A stretch of DNA of 64,000 nucleotides. Origin: Embiotoca jacksoni. Its lineage: Eukaryota > Chordata > Actinopteri > Embiotocidae. The translations under genes and the position numbers were made by a program. Shown here piece by piece: positions 1-8,937 of this stretch. Position 1 is the stretch's first letter, and each line of letters opens with the position of its first letter. The stretch spans positions 7,587,656 through 7,651,655 of the forward strand of contig JAKOON010000018.1 in NCBI GenBank assembly GCA_022577435.1, given 5' to 3'. The notes below the pieces were generated by a model. The model saw nothing but the letters and a program-made list of their open reading frames with translations. It searched no databases and was not told where the DNA came from.

Positions 1-352
1 GTATCAAGGAGCACGTTTGTAGGATCCTGGTAAGAAGGTTTCTGAGTACTTGGGGATTTTTTTTTTATGAGGAAAGGAGCTGCGTGAAGAAGAAAAGATC
101 TCAACCAAGTCACGCTCCAGTTTGTGCTGGTGACTTCACTTCCTGTTTCATCCTCACAGGTCAGGTCAGTTTTAACACCTGTCTTCGACTCAAAGTTGGG
201 AGTCTGTCTTAATTTGTTTCCTTTAAAGAAATGATTTTCTATTCAATGAAGCGTGCGTGTGCATGAAGTTATTTACAGAGATTATGGATTATGGATCTCC
301 CTTTCTGTCCTTCCCTAATACATATTGAAGCATTAAGTGAAACGCAGCTGAA
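1..352. other. Left edge, no gene recognised
   Basis: I see no coding exon here. The stretch holds short A/T runs and a splice-acceptor-like word at about 155-159, but no neighbouring exon can be supported. It precedes the cytidine deaminase-like fragment, so it may contain that gene's former 5' region. Confidence 0.4.
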
Positions 353-680
353 ATGGCCAATCTGAAAGGAGACAACTGGATCAGATCTCTGATTCAAGAG
401 TCCCACAAGGCCAAAGAGTTCTCGTACAGCCGGCTCAGAGTGGATCAGCCCTGCTCACCGAGGACGGCAAAATCTTCACAGGTAGGACGAGAGCTGTGGA
501 GGTTTTACTGACCAACAGGCTGCTCGAAGGAACCGTGTGTGTGATCTAGTAGCATCTAGTGGTGAAGGTGAAGACTGCAAACATTGAACTCCTTCTTCAA
601 GTCTGCAAGAGAATCTAAAGTGGCTTTGTTTTATTTTTTTCTTTCCAGGCTGCAATGTAAAAAAAAAAAATAAAGTTTGA
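353..680 (+). pseudogene. Cytidine deaminase (cda-like) fragment, frame-broken and truncated
   Basis: The ATG at 353 opens a stretch reading LIQESHKAKEFSYSRLRV, which matches the N-terminal part of vertebrate cytidine deaminase, the Zn enzyme that converts cytidine to uridine in pyrimidine salvage. After that point the family's next block (ALLTEDGKIFTG) continues only in a different frame, so about one base was lost near 440-446. About three residues expected between FSY and SR are also missing. A GT donor follows at 482, where the family has an intron, and an AG acceptor at 647-648 leads into GCNV, the correct next residues. Then the sequence falls into an A tract with an AATAAA word (669-674) and a TGA (678-680). 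The zinc-binding Cys/His/Glu residues and the rest of the enzyme are absent, so this cannot make a deaminase. A sequencing error could explain the single-base shift but not the loss of all downstream exons. Confidence 0.72.
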
Positions 681-1387
681 TGGGAAACATTTCAAACTTG
701 AATGTGTTTTACTTCCTTGTCTGTGAAACATTTATTTTAAATATATAGAGTCTTCGAATGTGTGTAACAATCTTTATCTTTAACTTTGTGTAATTTGATG
801 TTTTCGCAATAATCTTAGTGTGCAATTAATATGCATTATATTGCTGTTGGTGTTTAAGTTTATATCAACTTCTTTATGTACTGTTGCTTAGCTTAATCTA
901 CAGCAATGCATCATATTCTATAAATCATCACATGTTTGTATCGCTTCTCTTCTGTAAGAGTCAACAAGCTCAGAAAAGCAATACATTTTCCATTAAATAT
1001 AAGTGAGCTTTAAAATTGTTTATTTAGTTGGAGGATTATCTCAACTCATAAAAAACATGTAATCCTTCAGTTTACCAGGAAAATTCTAATTCAAATTTGG
1101 AGATACTTGATTTAAACAGGACAGAAAAGGTATGAAAAATTGTAATGTGAGAAATAACATGTGACTAAAGCTGTCAGACGAATAGTGGAGTACCGGAGTA
1201 AAACTTAGTGGAGTAGAAGTACAAAGGTGCAAAAATGAAAATACTTATGTGAAGTTGTCTTATGTTCTTAATTACATTTGACTATTGCTTGTGACAGTGA
1301 ATTGTTATTTGTTTATTGAATATGCATATCGGTCCAATAAAACGGCACAAACTCGGTCAACGAACTGAACTGCTAAATCCTGGTTTG
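681..1387. other. A+T-rich intergenic stretch with a repeat trace
   Basis: There is no coding potential. At about 1185-1250 a run of words such as 'agtggagtagaagtacaaag' resembles a very common fish interspersed repeat that carries 'GGAGTAAAAGTAC' motifs. The rest is A+T-rich sequence with nothing recognised. Confidence 0.35.
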
Positions 1388-1392
1388 AAAAA
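1388..1392 (-). terminator. Pol III terminator of tRNA-Cys
   Basis: Five A on the plus strand give a T5 run one base beyond the tRNA 3' end in the direction of its transcription. This is the usual RNA polymerase III stop signal. Confidence 0.85.
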
Positions 1393-1393
1393 G

Positions 1394-1465
1394 AGGGGGC
1401 ACCCGGATTTGAACCGGGGACCTCTTGATCTGCAGTCAAATGCTCTACCACTGAGCTATACCCCC
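1394..1465 (-). tRNA. tRNA-Cys (anticodon GCA)
   Basis: The reverse complement folds as a 72-nt cloverleaf. The acceptor stem is GGGGGTA paired with TGCCCCC (one G-T pair), the D arm is GCTC/GAGC, the anticodon loop CTGCAGA carries GCA, and the T arm is CCCGG-TTCAAAT-CCGGG. The discriminator base is U, as expected for tRNA-Cys. The internal A box lies around TAGCTCAGTGG and the B box is GGTTCAAATCC. No intron is present and CCA is not encoded, as normal for eukaryotes. It is transcribed away from pomp, with about 285 bp between the tRNA 5' end and the assigned pomp start codon. Confidence 0.97.
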
Positions 1466-1479
1466 GATATGTAACGGTG

Positions 1480-1749
1480 TCGAGACGTGACGTTTTATTA
1501 CTACTGACAACCAGTCCTGTACTTACTGCGTCACTGGTGTCGTGTAATTACAATGTGCATCAGAAAATACTAAAATACTAACAACCACACTGATTACACG
1601 GAAAGTTCATGACAGTGTTTGCTCACCGTTATCTGTTTATTTTAAGAGAAACTGGACCAGCGGACTGTACCGGATGTGTCGTCATGAAAACGCGACGGAA
1701 ACCGGATGTTCAGTTGTATCTAAAGGAAAGTGGAAGAGACTGAGTAACG
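1480..1749 (+). promoter_or_regulatory. Probable pomp promoter and 5' UTR
   Basis: This is the interval between the divergent tRNA gene and the assigned pomp start. It is more CpG-rich than its surroundings and has no obvious TATA box. Two ETS/GABP-like ACCGGATGT words lie at 1669-1677 and 1701-1709, and a CRE-like GTGACGT at about 1487-1493. These fit a TATA-less housekeeping promoter. ATGs upstream of the assigned start (1674, 1684, 1706) could fall inside the 5' UTR. The one at 1684 opens a 19-codon frame that ends at 1743, seven bases before the assigned start. The transcription start itself cannot be seen. Confidence 0.5.
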
Positions 1750-4666
1750 ATGGTGGGAAGCTTTTATTTATCATGTATCATCGTTTCTGTCGAAATCACC
1801 GGAGTTGTGATTGTTCTGTTGTTTTTCCTGTAGTCATGCGCATACTTGTTTGTACCTGTACGGGAACCTTTTGTCTTTATCGGCTCTGAAATCGCGGAGT
1901 TGTGAATTTGATTAGTCACTCGAGCTAATGCTAGTTAGCGCTTCGGTTAGCTCGGAGAGTTAGCATGCTGGATCCGCGAGCTCTCCGAGTTATTAACATA
2001 TTAACAATAACAGATTAACAAAAACAGATTAACAGGTTAACAGATGTTCACGATGCGTCTTGTTCTTCTGTGTCCTGCAGAACAGCCGAGGACTCCGCGC
2101 TCAGCTGAAAGACAGCGTCCCTGTCGCTGGTTTGTGTCCACAGGGAGCTTACGGAGTGCAGGACTCTCTGAGGAGCGGGTAGGACCTGGATCTAGTCACT
2201 CACCTGAATCTAGTCACTCACCTGGATCTAGTCACTCACCTGGATCTAGTCACTCACCTGGATCTAGTCACTCACCTGAATCTAGTCACTCACCTAGATC
2301 TAGTCACTCACCTGAATCTAGTCACTCACCTAGATCTAGTCACTCACCTGGATCTAGTCACTCACCTAGCTCTAGTCACTCACCTGAATCTAGTCACTCA
2401 CCTAGATCTAGTCACTCACCTGAATCTAGTCACTCACCTGGATCTAGTCACTCACCTGGGTCTACTCACCTGGGTCTACTCACCTGGGTCTAGTCACTCA
2501 CCTAGATCTAGTCACTCACCTGAATCTAGTCACTCACCTGGATCTAGTCACTCACCTGGGTCTACTCACCTGGGTCTACTCACCTGGGTCTAGTCACTCA
2601 CCTAGATCTAGTCACTCACCTGAATCTAGTCACTCACCTAGATCTAGTCACTCACCTGGGTCTAGTCACCTGGGTCTAGTCACCTGGATCTAGTCACTCA
2701 CCTAGATCTAGTCACTCACCTGGATCTAGTCACTCACCTAGATCTAGTCACTCACCTGAATCTAGTCACTCACCTAGATCTAGTCACTCACCTGAATCTA
2801 GTCACTCACCTGGATCTAGTCACTCACCTGGGTCTACTCACCTGGGTCTAGTCACTCACCTAGATCTAGTCACTCACCTGAATCTAGTCACTCACCTAGA
2901 TCTAGTCACTCACCTGGATCTAGTCACTCACCTGGGTCTACTCACCTGGGTCTAGTCACCTGGGTCTAGTCACTCACCTAGATCTAGTCACTCACCTGGG
3001 TCTAGTCACTCACCTGGATCTAGTCACTCACCTGGGTCTACTCACTTGGGTCTAGTCACCTGGGTCTAGTCACTCACCTGGATCTAGTCACCTGGGTCTA
3101 GTCACTCACCTGAGGCTGTAAAATATCACGTCTGAGTCAACCTCAGTACCTGATATAAGATATCCGTCTCTGCTTGTTCAGCATTTATCTACAACCATAT
3201 AAACTATTGACGTTGTGACCTGGTTTTGTTTTCCTTCCTTTGCTGAACAGCTTCACCAGCGTGAAGAATGAGCTCCTGCCGAGTCACCCGCTGGAGCTGT
3301 CGGAAAAAAACGTGAGTCCGATCTGAATAATCCCGTCGACAGCGTCTGCAATGAATGTTTAAATGAGACCTTTTTGTTGCGTCGTCATCGTCAGCCTTGT
3401 TTTCTTGATTCCACGACGGAACGCTTTCTTTTACTCGTCTGAAGCCGTTCACCCACTTTAATCACAGGAAGGAAGAAGTTTGAAACTAAAGTGATGATGA
3501 TGATGATGATGATGGATGTTTTTTTTTCTGTGTTTCTGTTTCAGTTCCAGCCGAACCAGGAGAAGATGAACTTCTCGACGCTCAGGAACATCCAGGGTCT
3601 TCACGCTCCGCTCAAACTGCAGATGGAGTACAGGGCGGCGAGACAGGTAACCGACTGCAGGGCACACTTCAACCCTCTGAACCCCGCCACCTGTATTCGG
3701 GTCAGAAAGGCGCGTTTCCTTTGGAAAGAAAGTGTCAAATTGCACCGTTTAGCAGCCAGAAATCACAGGAGCGGAAATTGTTGTCGGGTTTTCACATTTC
3801 CGACAGTCCTCGATATCATCATGTCTTCCATCAGGAAAAATAACCAAATCTAAGCTTCAAATTATGATATTTCATTGTACTAAAATTAAAATTTGGCCAA
3901 ATTAAACACCTCGCACGATCCAGACTCTGTAAAAAAAGTTAAACTAGACTGAGACTAACAGTCATGTGACAAAAAACCTCGTTCAATATGTAATCTGCAT
4001 GTGGAGCCACCCCCTTTTTCTTTTCTAATATTAGCGAGGACTTGGAAAATGTTGTGTAATTTTCAATTAAAAGGAAAAAAAAATTCAGACAATCTGAACT
4101 TTTTTCTTCTTTTCTGATTTATTAAATTAGAACAACATTATACTGCACGAAAGGCACTTTGAAGTTTCCCCCCCGCTTCGGCTACGACCGTGCTTGTTTC
4201 CGTAAAGCTGCAGGATCTGCTGATGCGGCACAAAATGAGCTCGCGCTGAGGACAAAACGCGACGCGAGAAGAAAAACGGAAACCGCGCAGAGTTCGGCGA
4301 GTTCATGTCCGCTCTCCGTTTTGAAGCGGTTCCTCTCGGTCCTGACGTCTCCGCCTCCTCTTCCTTCCAGATCCAGCGTCTGCCGTTCTTGCAGAGCTCA
4401 CACTTGGCTCTCGACACGCTGCGAGGCAGCGACGAGTCCGTCGGCTTCGAGGACATCCTCAACGGTGAGAAACCTCGTCCTTCCCCCTTCGGCACGATCG
4501 CCGACACGCTGTGTCCACCTGAAAGGCTCAACCTTCACGCTGTGTTGTCGTCGTCGTTGTTGTTGTTTATTTGTATTTTTTTGTATCCCTGCTCACAGAT
4601 CCGGCCCAGAGTGAAATGATGGGTGAGCCTCACCTGATGGTGGAATACAAGCTGGGATTGTTGTGA
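1750..4666 (+). CDS. pomp: Proteasome maturation protein POMP (six coding exons)
   Basis: POMP (UMP1/proteassemblin) is the chaperone that joins half-proteasomes, promotes beta-ring assembly at the ER and becomes the first substrate of the finished 20S core. The exons are 1750-1752, 2081-2178, 3251-3311, 3545-3646, 4371-4464 and 4599-4666. All junctions are GT-AG and in phase, and the product is 141 residues, the length of human POMP. Recognisable blocks in order are SRGLRAQLKDSVPV near the N-terminus, SVKNELLPSHPLELSEKN, MNFSTLRNIQGLHAPLKLQM, RLPFLQSSHLALDTLRG, GFEDILNDPAQSE and the C-terminal GEPHLMVEYKLGLL. Exons 2-6 are certain. Exon 1, a lone ATG followed by GTGGGA at 1753, is inferred because exon 2 opens with codons for N-S-R-G where the family has M-N-x-R-G. 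If intron 2 were retained the frame would meet TAG at 2180. Intron 2 holds a large minisatellite. Confidence 0.95.
2191..3112 (+). repeat. Minisatellite in pomp intron 2, 18-bp unit, about 54 copies
   Basis: The core unit is TCTAGTCACTCACCTGGA (18 bp). The bases after CACCT vary among GGA, GAA, AGA and GGG. Shorter 14-bp forms (TCTACTCACCTGGG, TCTAGTCACCTGGG) cluster in blocks at about 2459-2490, 2558-2590, 2657-2690, 2829-2850, 2932-2970 and 3036-3090. I count 53 CACCT words plus one CACTT variant. Higher-order blocks recur, indicating unequal exchange or slippage of multi-unit segments. In one frame the 18-bp units read Ser-Ser-His-Ser-Pro-Gly, but the 14-bp units break the frame and the array lies inside a spliced intron, so it is not coding. 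It fills about 86% of the 1,072-bp intron. Confidence 0.95.
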
Positions 4667-4766
4667 AAGAAGATGGGACGCACAGAAACACACGGATCCA
4701 CGCGTAGATTTAGCTTCATTCGAAACAAAAGTTCAGCTGCTGGAAAGTCGTAGTCAGTCGTCTGTT

Positions 4767-4810
4767 GGGGGGGAGGGGGGGAGGGAGGGGAGAGGGAGGG
4801 GGGGGGGGAG
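4767..4810 (+). repeat. G-rich run in pomp 3' UTR, potential G-quadruplex
   Basis: A purine-only stretch contains at least six runs of four or more G separated by single A or AGA/GA spacers. It lies 101 bases after the stop codon and 73 bases before the poly(A) signal, on the mRNA strand. It could therefore form RNA G-quadruplexes in the pomp transcript. Folding is inferred, not shown. Confidence 0.6.
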
Positions 4811-4882
4811 TGACAGATTCGGGGAGTTAAAACAGTCATTCATGGCTGCTTTTTGTATGATTCCAATCCGGTTGTTATTTCT

Positions 4883-4888
4883 AATAAA
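4883..4888 (+). promoter_or_regulatory. Poly(A) signal AATAAA of pomp
   Basis: A canonical AATAAA hexamer 217 bases downstream of the pomp stop codon, with no earlier copy in the 3' UTR. GT-rich sequence follows at about 4905-4950, as expected for a cleavage site near 4900-4910. Confidence 0.75.
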
Positions 4889-4952
4889 CTTCATAACCTT
4901 CCTCATGACGTGGGCTCATTTCATGGTTTATTCTTGAACTGTTGTGGTCTCT

Positions 4953-4988
4953 ATAATAATAACAATAATAATAATAATAATAATAATA
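4953..4988. repeat. (AAT)n microsatellite
   Basis: An almost pure AAT/ATA trinucleotide run with one C interruption, just beyond the pomp poly(A) site. Confidence 0.9.
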
Positions 4989-6864
4989 CAAAGTACTCAT
5001 CTGAACATTGAGTGATGCTTTTTAAAACTGCTGCTGAACGTCCTGATCAGACCTCCCGACGAGCCTCCAAAACACCTTTTTACAGCTGTTGCATCGTCAT
5101 GGTTACCGTGAAGAATCTGCCTGAAAGCACTGAACAGTAAATATACATTTTTTTTTTTTTTTTTGCTTCATTATTATTTCCTATATTTTCTGAAAGGCAT
5201 GGAGAGGATGTGACAAGACGACTGTCCTCGTGTTTTAATCTACTTCATGGTTTGAATTTGGGATGAAAGCCCAGCGAGACACAAGCGGAGGATGTCCGTC
5301 GCTTTAGATGTCACTATTTTAATGCACCTTGTGTCTTCTCATACAACAGTTATTTATATCCAGATGAACGTCGAAGGAAACAAAAGTCATATTTGACAAA
5401 ACTCAAATGTTTAGTAACTTAAAAGAAATTCTTCTCTGCCTTCAGCGGATGTTTGTGTCGGGTTTTTGTCTTGTTGCTGGATGAACAGGAGGATTTGCTC
5501 CTGGAGGAGTGAGCCGCTTCAAGAGGCAGATGTCCCCTCCTCTGATGTCCCCTCCTCAGATGTCCCCTCCTCTGATGTCCCCGATGAGTCCTTTCTTTCT
5601 CCACACTTTGGGCTTTCGGTCACGTCGGTAAAGGTTCACAACTTTTCTAAATCACGTTTTGTTTTTCTGGCTCGTTGTTATTCTTTCTTTCTTTTCTTGA
5701 AGACGAGCTGTTTTTCAGTCTCTTATCTGGTCTTCATGCTGGTTTTTTTTTTTTTTTTGCCTTCCGGCTCCAAATGCAGGTTCAACAGATGAAGTTTCAT
5801 GTCCGATAAATAAAAGACTTCACTTGCCGGCTGCAAACCTGAAGGTGGCAGCAACCGACACACTTTTCTTTAAAGCCGGGAAATGCACGTAAAGACCTTT
5901 AATTTGAAGTCGATAGTTTTTTTTTTTTTATATCCATTCATTTCAAATGAGTTATTGGAACATTTATTTATTTACCAGCCCAATGTTATCACATTAAACC
6001 GATTATAAAATTTGTATTCTGGATATGTTTTGTGTTACGAGCGAGCAGCACACATTTCTATGTGGTGATCCTCATCCAGCAGCAGAGGATTTTTTTTATT
6101 TATTTTTTAACCAAATCATGAATAGATTCTTCCAGACAAAAGAAATATGTCTGTAAGCTTTGAGAAGCAGATCCGGTTGATTAAAACGGACGTTGTATGA
6201 TCTGTCCCAGTTTGAACATTAAGTATTGAATGGTGAACACGTTTCACTTTCTTTTCTAACGGTGTGGGACACTTTGACTAAAACAACAGACTCGAGATGT
6301 CCTCTTTTGTGAGACGGGATTGATCTGGTCACCTGTACTCTGTCTTTCTTTTATGTTTTAGAGAGCAAAGAGGAGACGATGTGAAAGATGAAGGTACAGT
6401 GTTCACATGGTAAAGGCAAGTTAAATTAATGTTATTGGGTGGGGGAAAAAATACTTAAATAATTGTGTGGATAAGGGGAAATTGTGAAACCTAAAATCAA
6501 ACCCATTAAAAAAAAAAAAAAAAGGTCAAATTAACATGTTTAACATTCAAGGTAAAGCCAGGATTATTTTGTTCAGTGGAGAAAATCAACATCTGGAAAG
6601 CTTTCCCCTGGTGATTTTTAAGCTTCGGTCAGTATTTCATTTATAATCACAATCATTATCAATTTTACTGTATTTTTCCTTTAATTACTGGATTTTCTCC
6701 CAATAAATGAAATTAGGTCACGTTTATTTAAACAAAAAAATGGTTTTTTTTGTCAAAAGTCTGGTCAAAGCCGGCAGTGAGGGAGGGGAGAGAAGAAACG
6801 TAGAGGTTCTGTAACTCACTGTAGCAATCAATTGAAATCTCACCACCATCGTACCAGACGAGTG
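4989..6864. other. Intergenic, no gene recognised; small 15-bp tandem repeat
   Basis: No exon can be supported. At 5529-5582 the word GATGTCCCCTCCTCT is repeated about 3.6 times in tandem. Upstream of it one frame reads LLDEQEDLLLEE before a stop, which is too short to assign. A pseudo-exon between an AG at 6360 and a GT at about 6393 meets a stop at once. Long T and A runs are at 5148-5164, 5745-5758 and 6508-6524. Confidence 0.4.
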
Positions 6865-7110
6865 AACATAGGGCGCATGCGTGTATTTATAGCCCCGCTG
6901 TGTAATGTCTGTCTCAAACACGGTGACGCGTCTTTGAAACGCGACTCTCCGGACACGTTTGTGGACCATTCACACACGTCGATAGCAATAGTGACAGCAA
7001 GACGCGTCTTGTTTGCCGTTAATAATAAGGATTTCGTCGAATTTGAAGCATATCTTTGTGCCGCACGGCATGCTGGGAAAATACGTCACGCTTATAAAGG
7101 GGGGGGCACG
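6865..7110 (+). promoter_or_regulatory. Orphan promoter-like cluster (NRF1, ZNF143-like, CRE, TATA)
   Basis: This CpG-rich island in A+T-rich surroundings contains a near-perfect NRF1 (alpha-PAL) site GCGCATGCG at 6873-6881 and several CGCG words. A GGCATGCTGGGAA at about 7068-7079 matches half of the ZNF143/Staf motif. A CRE-like TACGTCA is at 7082-7088, and a TATA element CTTATAAAG at 7090-7098 precedes a G run. The order and tight spacing resemble a real pol II promoter firing rightward with a start near 7120-7130. An AATAAA lies at 7155-7160. No downstream coding exon is recognisable. It could be the promoter of a non-coding RNA, of a gene whose exons I cannot see, or a solo LTR; no paired terminal repeat was found. 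Confidence 0.45.
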
Positions 7111-8892
7111 CACTCTTTTCTGCACAAAGTATTAGTGTTTCTAACACGCTGCAGAATAAAGTCCGGTCTGAATGCAGATGTCAGAGACAGACTGAGAGCT
7201 GAACTGTCCGGTTTATTTATTTTAATGATAGATGCTGTCACGGTGTCCACAGACGTAAACAATTAGTGACAGGAGAACTGTGCAGACATTTTAAAGGCTT
7301 GTTGTGTGGTTTTCTTCTGGTTGCTCGATAAATAATATTTCACTGTGAATTTATTCCTCACTAAAAGACTTTAAAAGAGCTTTTTGTTGTTTGAGAGACA
7401 AATCTTTATTCAGCAATTATTCAGATCTGATCTGGTCTTAATCATATCTACTTCAAGGAGGCCCGTTTCTTGTCTTTGATCAGTGAATTCTTACAAAGCA
7501 TGAATTTATGCTAAAAATCAATTTAATGATGTATTTATTTCAAGCCATTCTCATTTCAGCTAAAATGATTAATACAGTTTTTGATTGACAGCAAATGTAT
7601 TGTATTAATTAATCGTATCGAGTCATTTTTTTAATGAAAGAAATGCCCCCATAAAATTCTGATTCAAGCTTTTTAAATATGACTGGTGTGGTTCATTTGG
7701 TCCACCACGACAATAAAGTGAATATCTTTTGTCGGTTGGGATAAAACAGATGAATTAATAATGAAAATAATCATTACTCACCGCTATTATTGTCACTATG
7801 GGTCATCTTTAGAAAGTTACCAATGTCTTTTTGGTTTTAATTTCAATAAGTTGGTGGTCTCAAATCCGGTGACAGAACTTTTCCAGAACTTGGTGCATTG
7901 ATTTAATACTTTAATGAAGAAGCAGTAACTGACCATTTGCTGATGCAACCTTTCAACAGCTGATGAAATGACGTGTCAGTGGGGAAGCTTCCCCGTCTGT
8001 GATGTGATTTGTTTTTGGTTGTTGTTTTGTGGGAATATCTGGAACCTCACTATTGATTAAAAATTCATATGATGCACTCCTTTGGGAAAAGCTGAATCGG
8101 TGTTTTTCAACATCAACAAACTTGCACTTTAAAGCTACTTTGATCACATGATTGCAGTAGACAGCCTGGAGATACACCAGAACCAACAGATATATTATTA
8201 TTATGTGACTTGTGTAACATGGAGCTGCTACCTTATATGTTAATAAGCCTCATTCTGTATTTGTCCTGTTCAATGTGACCATTGGAGCTGGTGTTCTTCC
8301 TCTCCCTCTAATTTTGTCCCACAAACCTGGATAAGAGGGCAGGACAGAATATCTTGTTTTGTTCATCTCATTATAGTTTGGACACTTATTTGAAAGGGCA
8401 GCCACCTTGCTTTGTTTAATGTCAGGCAGATATTATTCAAAATAACATTTGACTAATTGGTAACATCCACATGAATACTAATGAACACGTTCAAGTGACA
8501 CAGTGAGTTTGGTTTAATTAACAAGAAGATAACATACCTGCCTTGTGATTTAGTTAATACAATAAAAGTCTAGTCAATGTCTCTAATAATATGGGTTAGT
8601 CAGGCTAAGATAAACCTGGTGACATCACTATGACGTCACTTCGTCACACATCACAGCTACAAAAGTACTGCACAACTGTTTTTGACTAAGTAAAACAAAC
8701 CGAGATTAGTAAACATTTAAAATTGGTGGACTGCCCCTTTAACACATCAATAGCGGCACCGTTTTTACCTCTCTGTTTCTTGTCTCGTTTAAAATAAGAT
8801 CAAATTACTACTTTGTTTTTTTGTTGTTGTTGTTGTTGTTGTTGATGGTCCTGAGTTTCAGGACGCAGCGGTGTTGTTCACGTTCACCGTTC
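7111..8892. other. Intergenic, nothing recognised
   Basis: A+T-rich single-copy-looking sequence without coding signal. A GTT trinucleotide run lies at 8820-8843. The only structured neighbours are the promoter-like cluster to the left and the CTCF-like site to the right. Confidence 0.35.
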
Positions 8893-8911
8893 CGCCACCA
8901 GATGGCAGTAT
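8893..8911 (+). promoter_or_regulatory. CTCF-like binding motif
   Basis: CGCCACCAGATGGCAGTAT agrees with the vertebrate CTCF core (CCASYAGRKGGCRS). A CRE-type TGACGTCG follows at 8930-8937, in a locally GC-richer patch (8860-9000). A boundary element a few kb from pomp is plausible, but occupancy cannot be inferred from the motif alone. Confidence 0.5.
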
Positions 8912-8937
8912 GACCCCGCAGCCAGCTGCTGACGTCG

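Noticed and set aside
2044..2493. 149-codon frame with Ser-Ser-His-Ser-Pro-Gly repeats
   Set aside because: It is the intron minisatellite read in one frame; the true pomp exon 2 uses another frame and splices out at 2178.
2191..3112. Regular short repeats as a CRISPR array
   Set aside because: Units are head-to-tail without unique spacers and lie in a vertebrate intron.
4159..4619. Frames of 104-151 codons on the plus strand and 134 on the minus
   Set aside because: They overlap pomp exon 5 and its flanking introns; only 4371-4464 is coding, in the POMP frame.
5419..5792. Frames rich in Arg-Gly-His or Ser-Asp-Val-Pro
   Set aside because: Products of a 15-bp tandem repeat.
6361..6395. Exon-like piece between an AG and a GT
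   Set aside because: Its open frame meets a stop after about seven codons and there is no partner exon.
6832..7266. 144-codon frame
   Set aside because: No family resemblance; it runs through a CpG-rich promoter-like cluster, where stop codons are naturally scarce.
6800..7280. Solo LTR explanation for the 7-kb promoter
   Set aside because: Not adopted as the main call because I could not find a TG...CA boundary with a target duplication; kept as an alternative.
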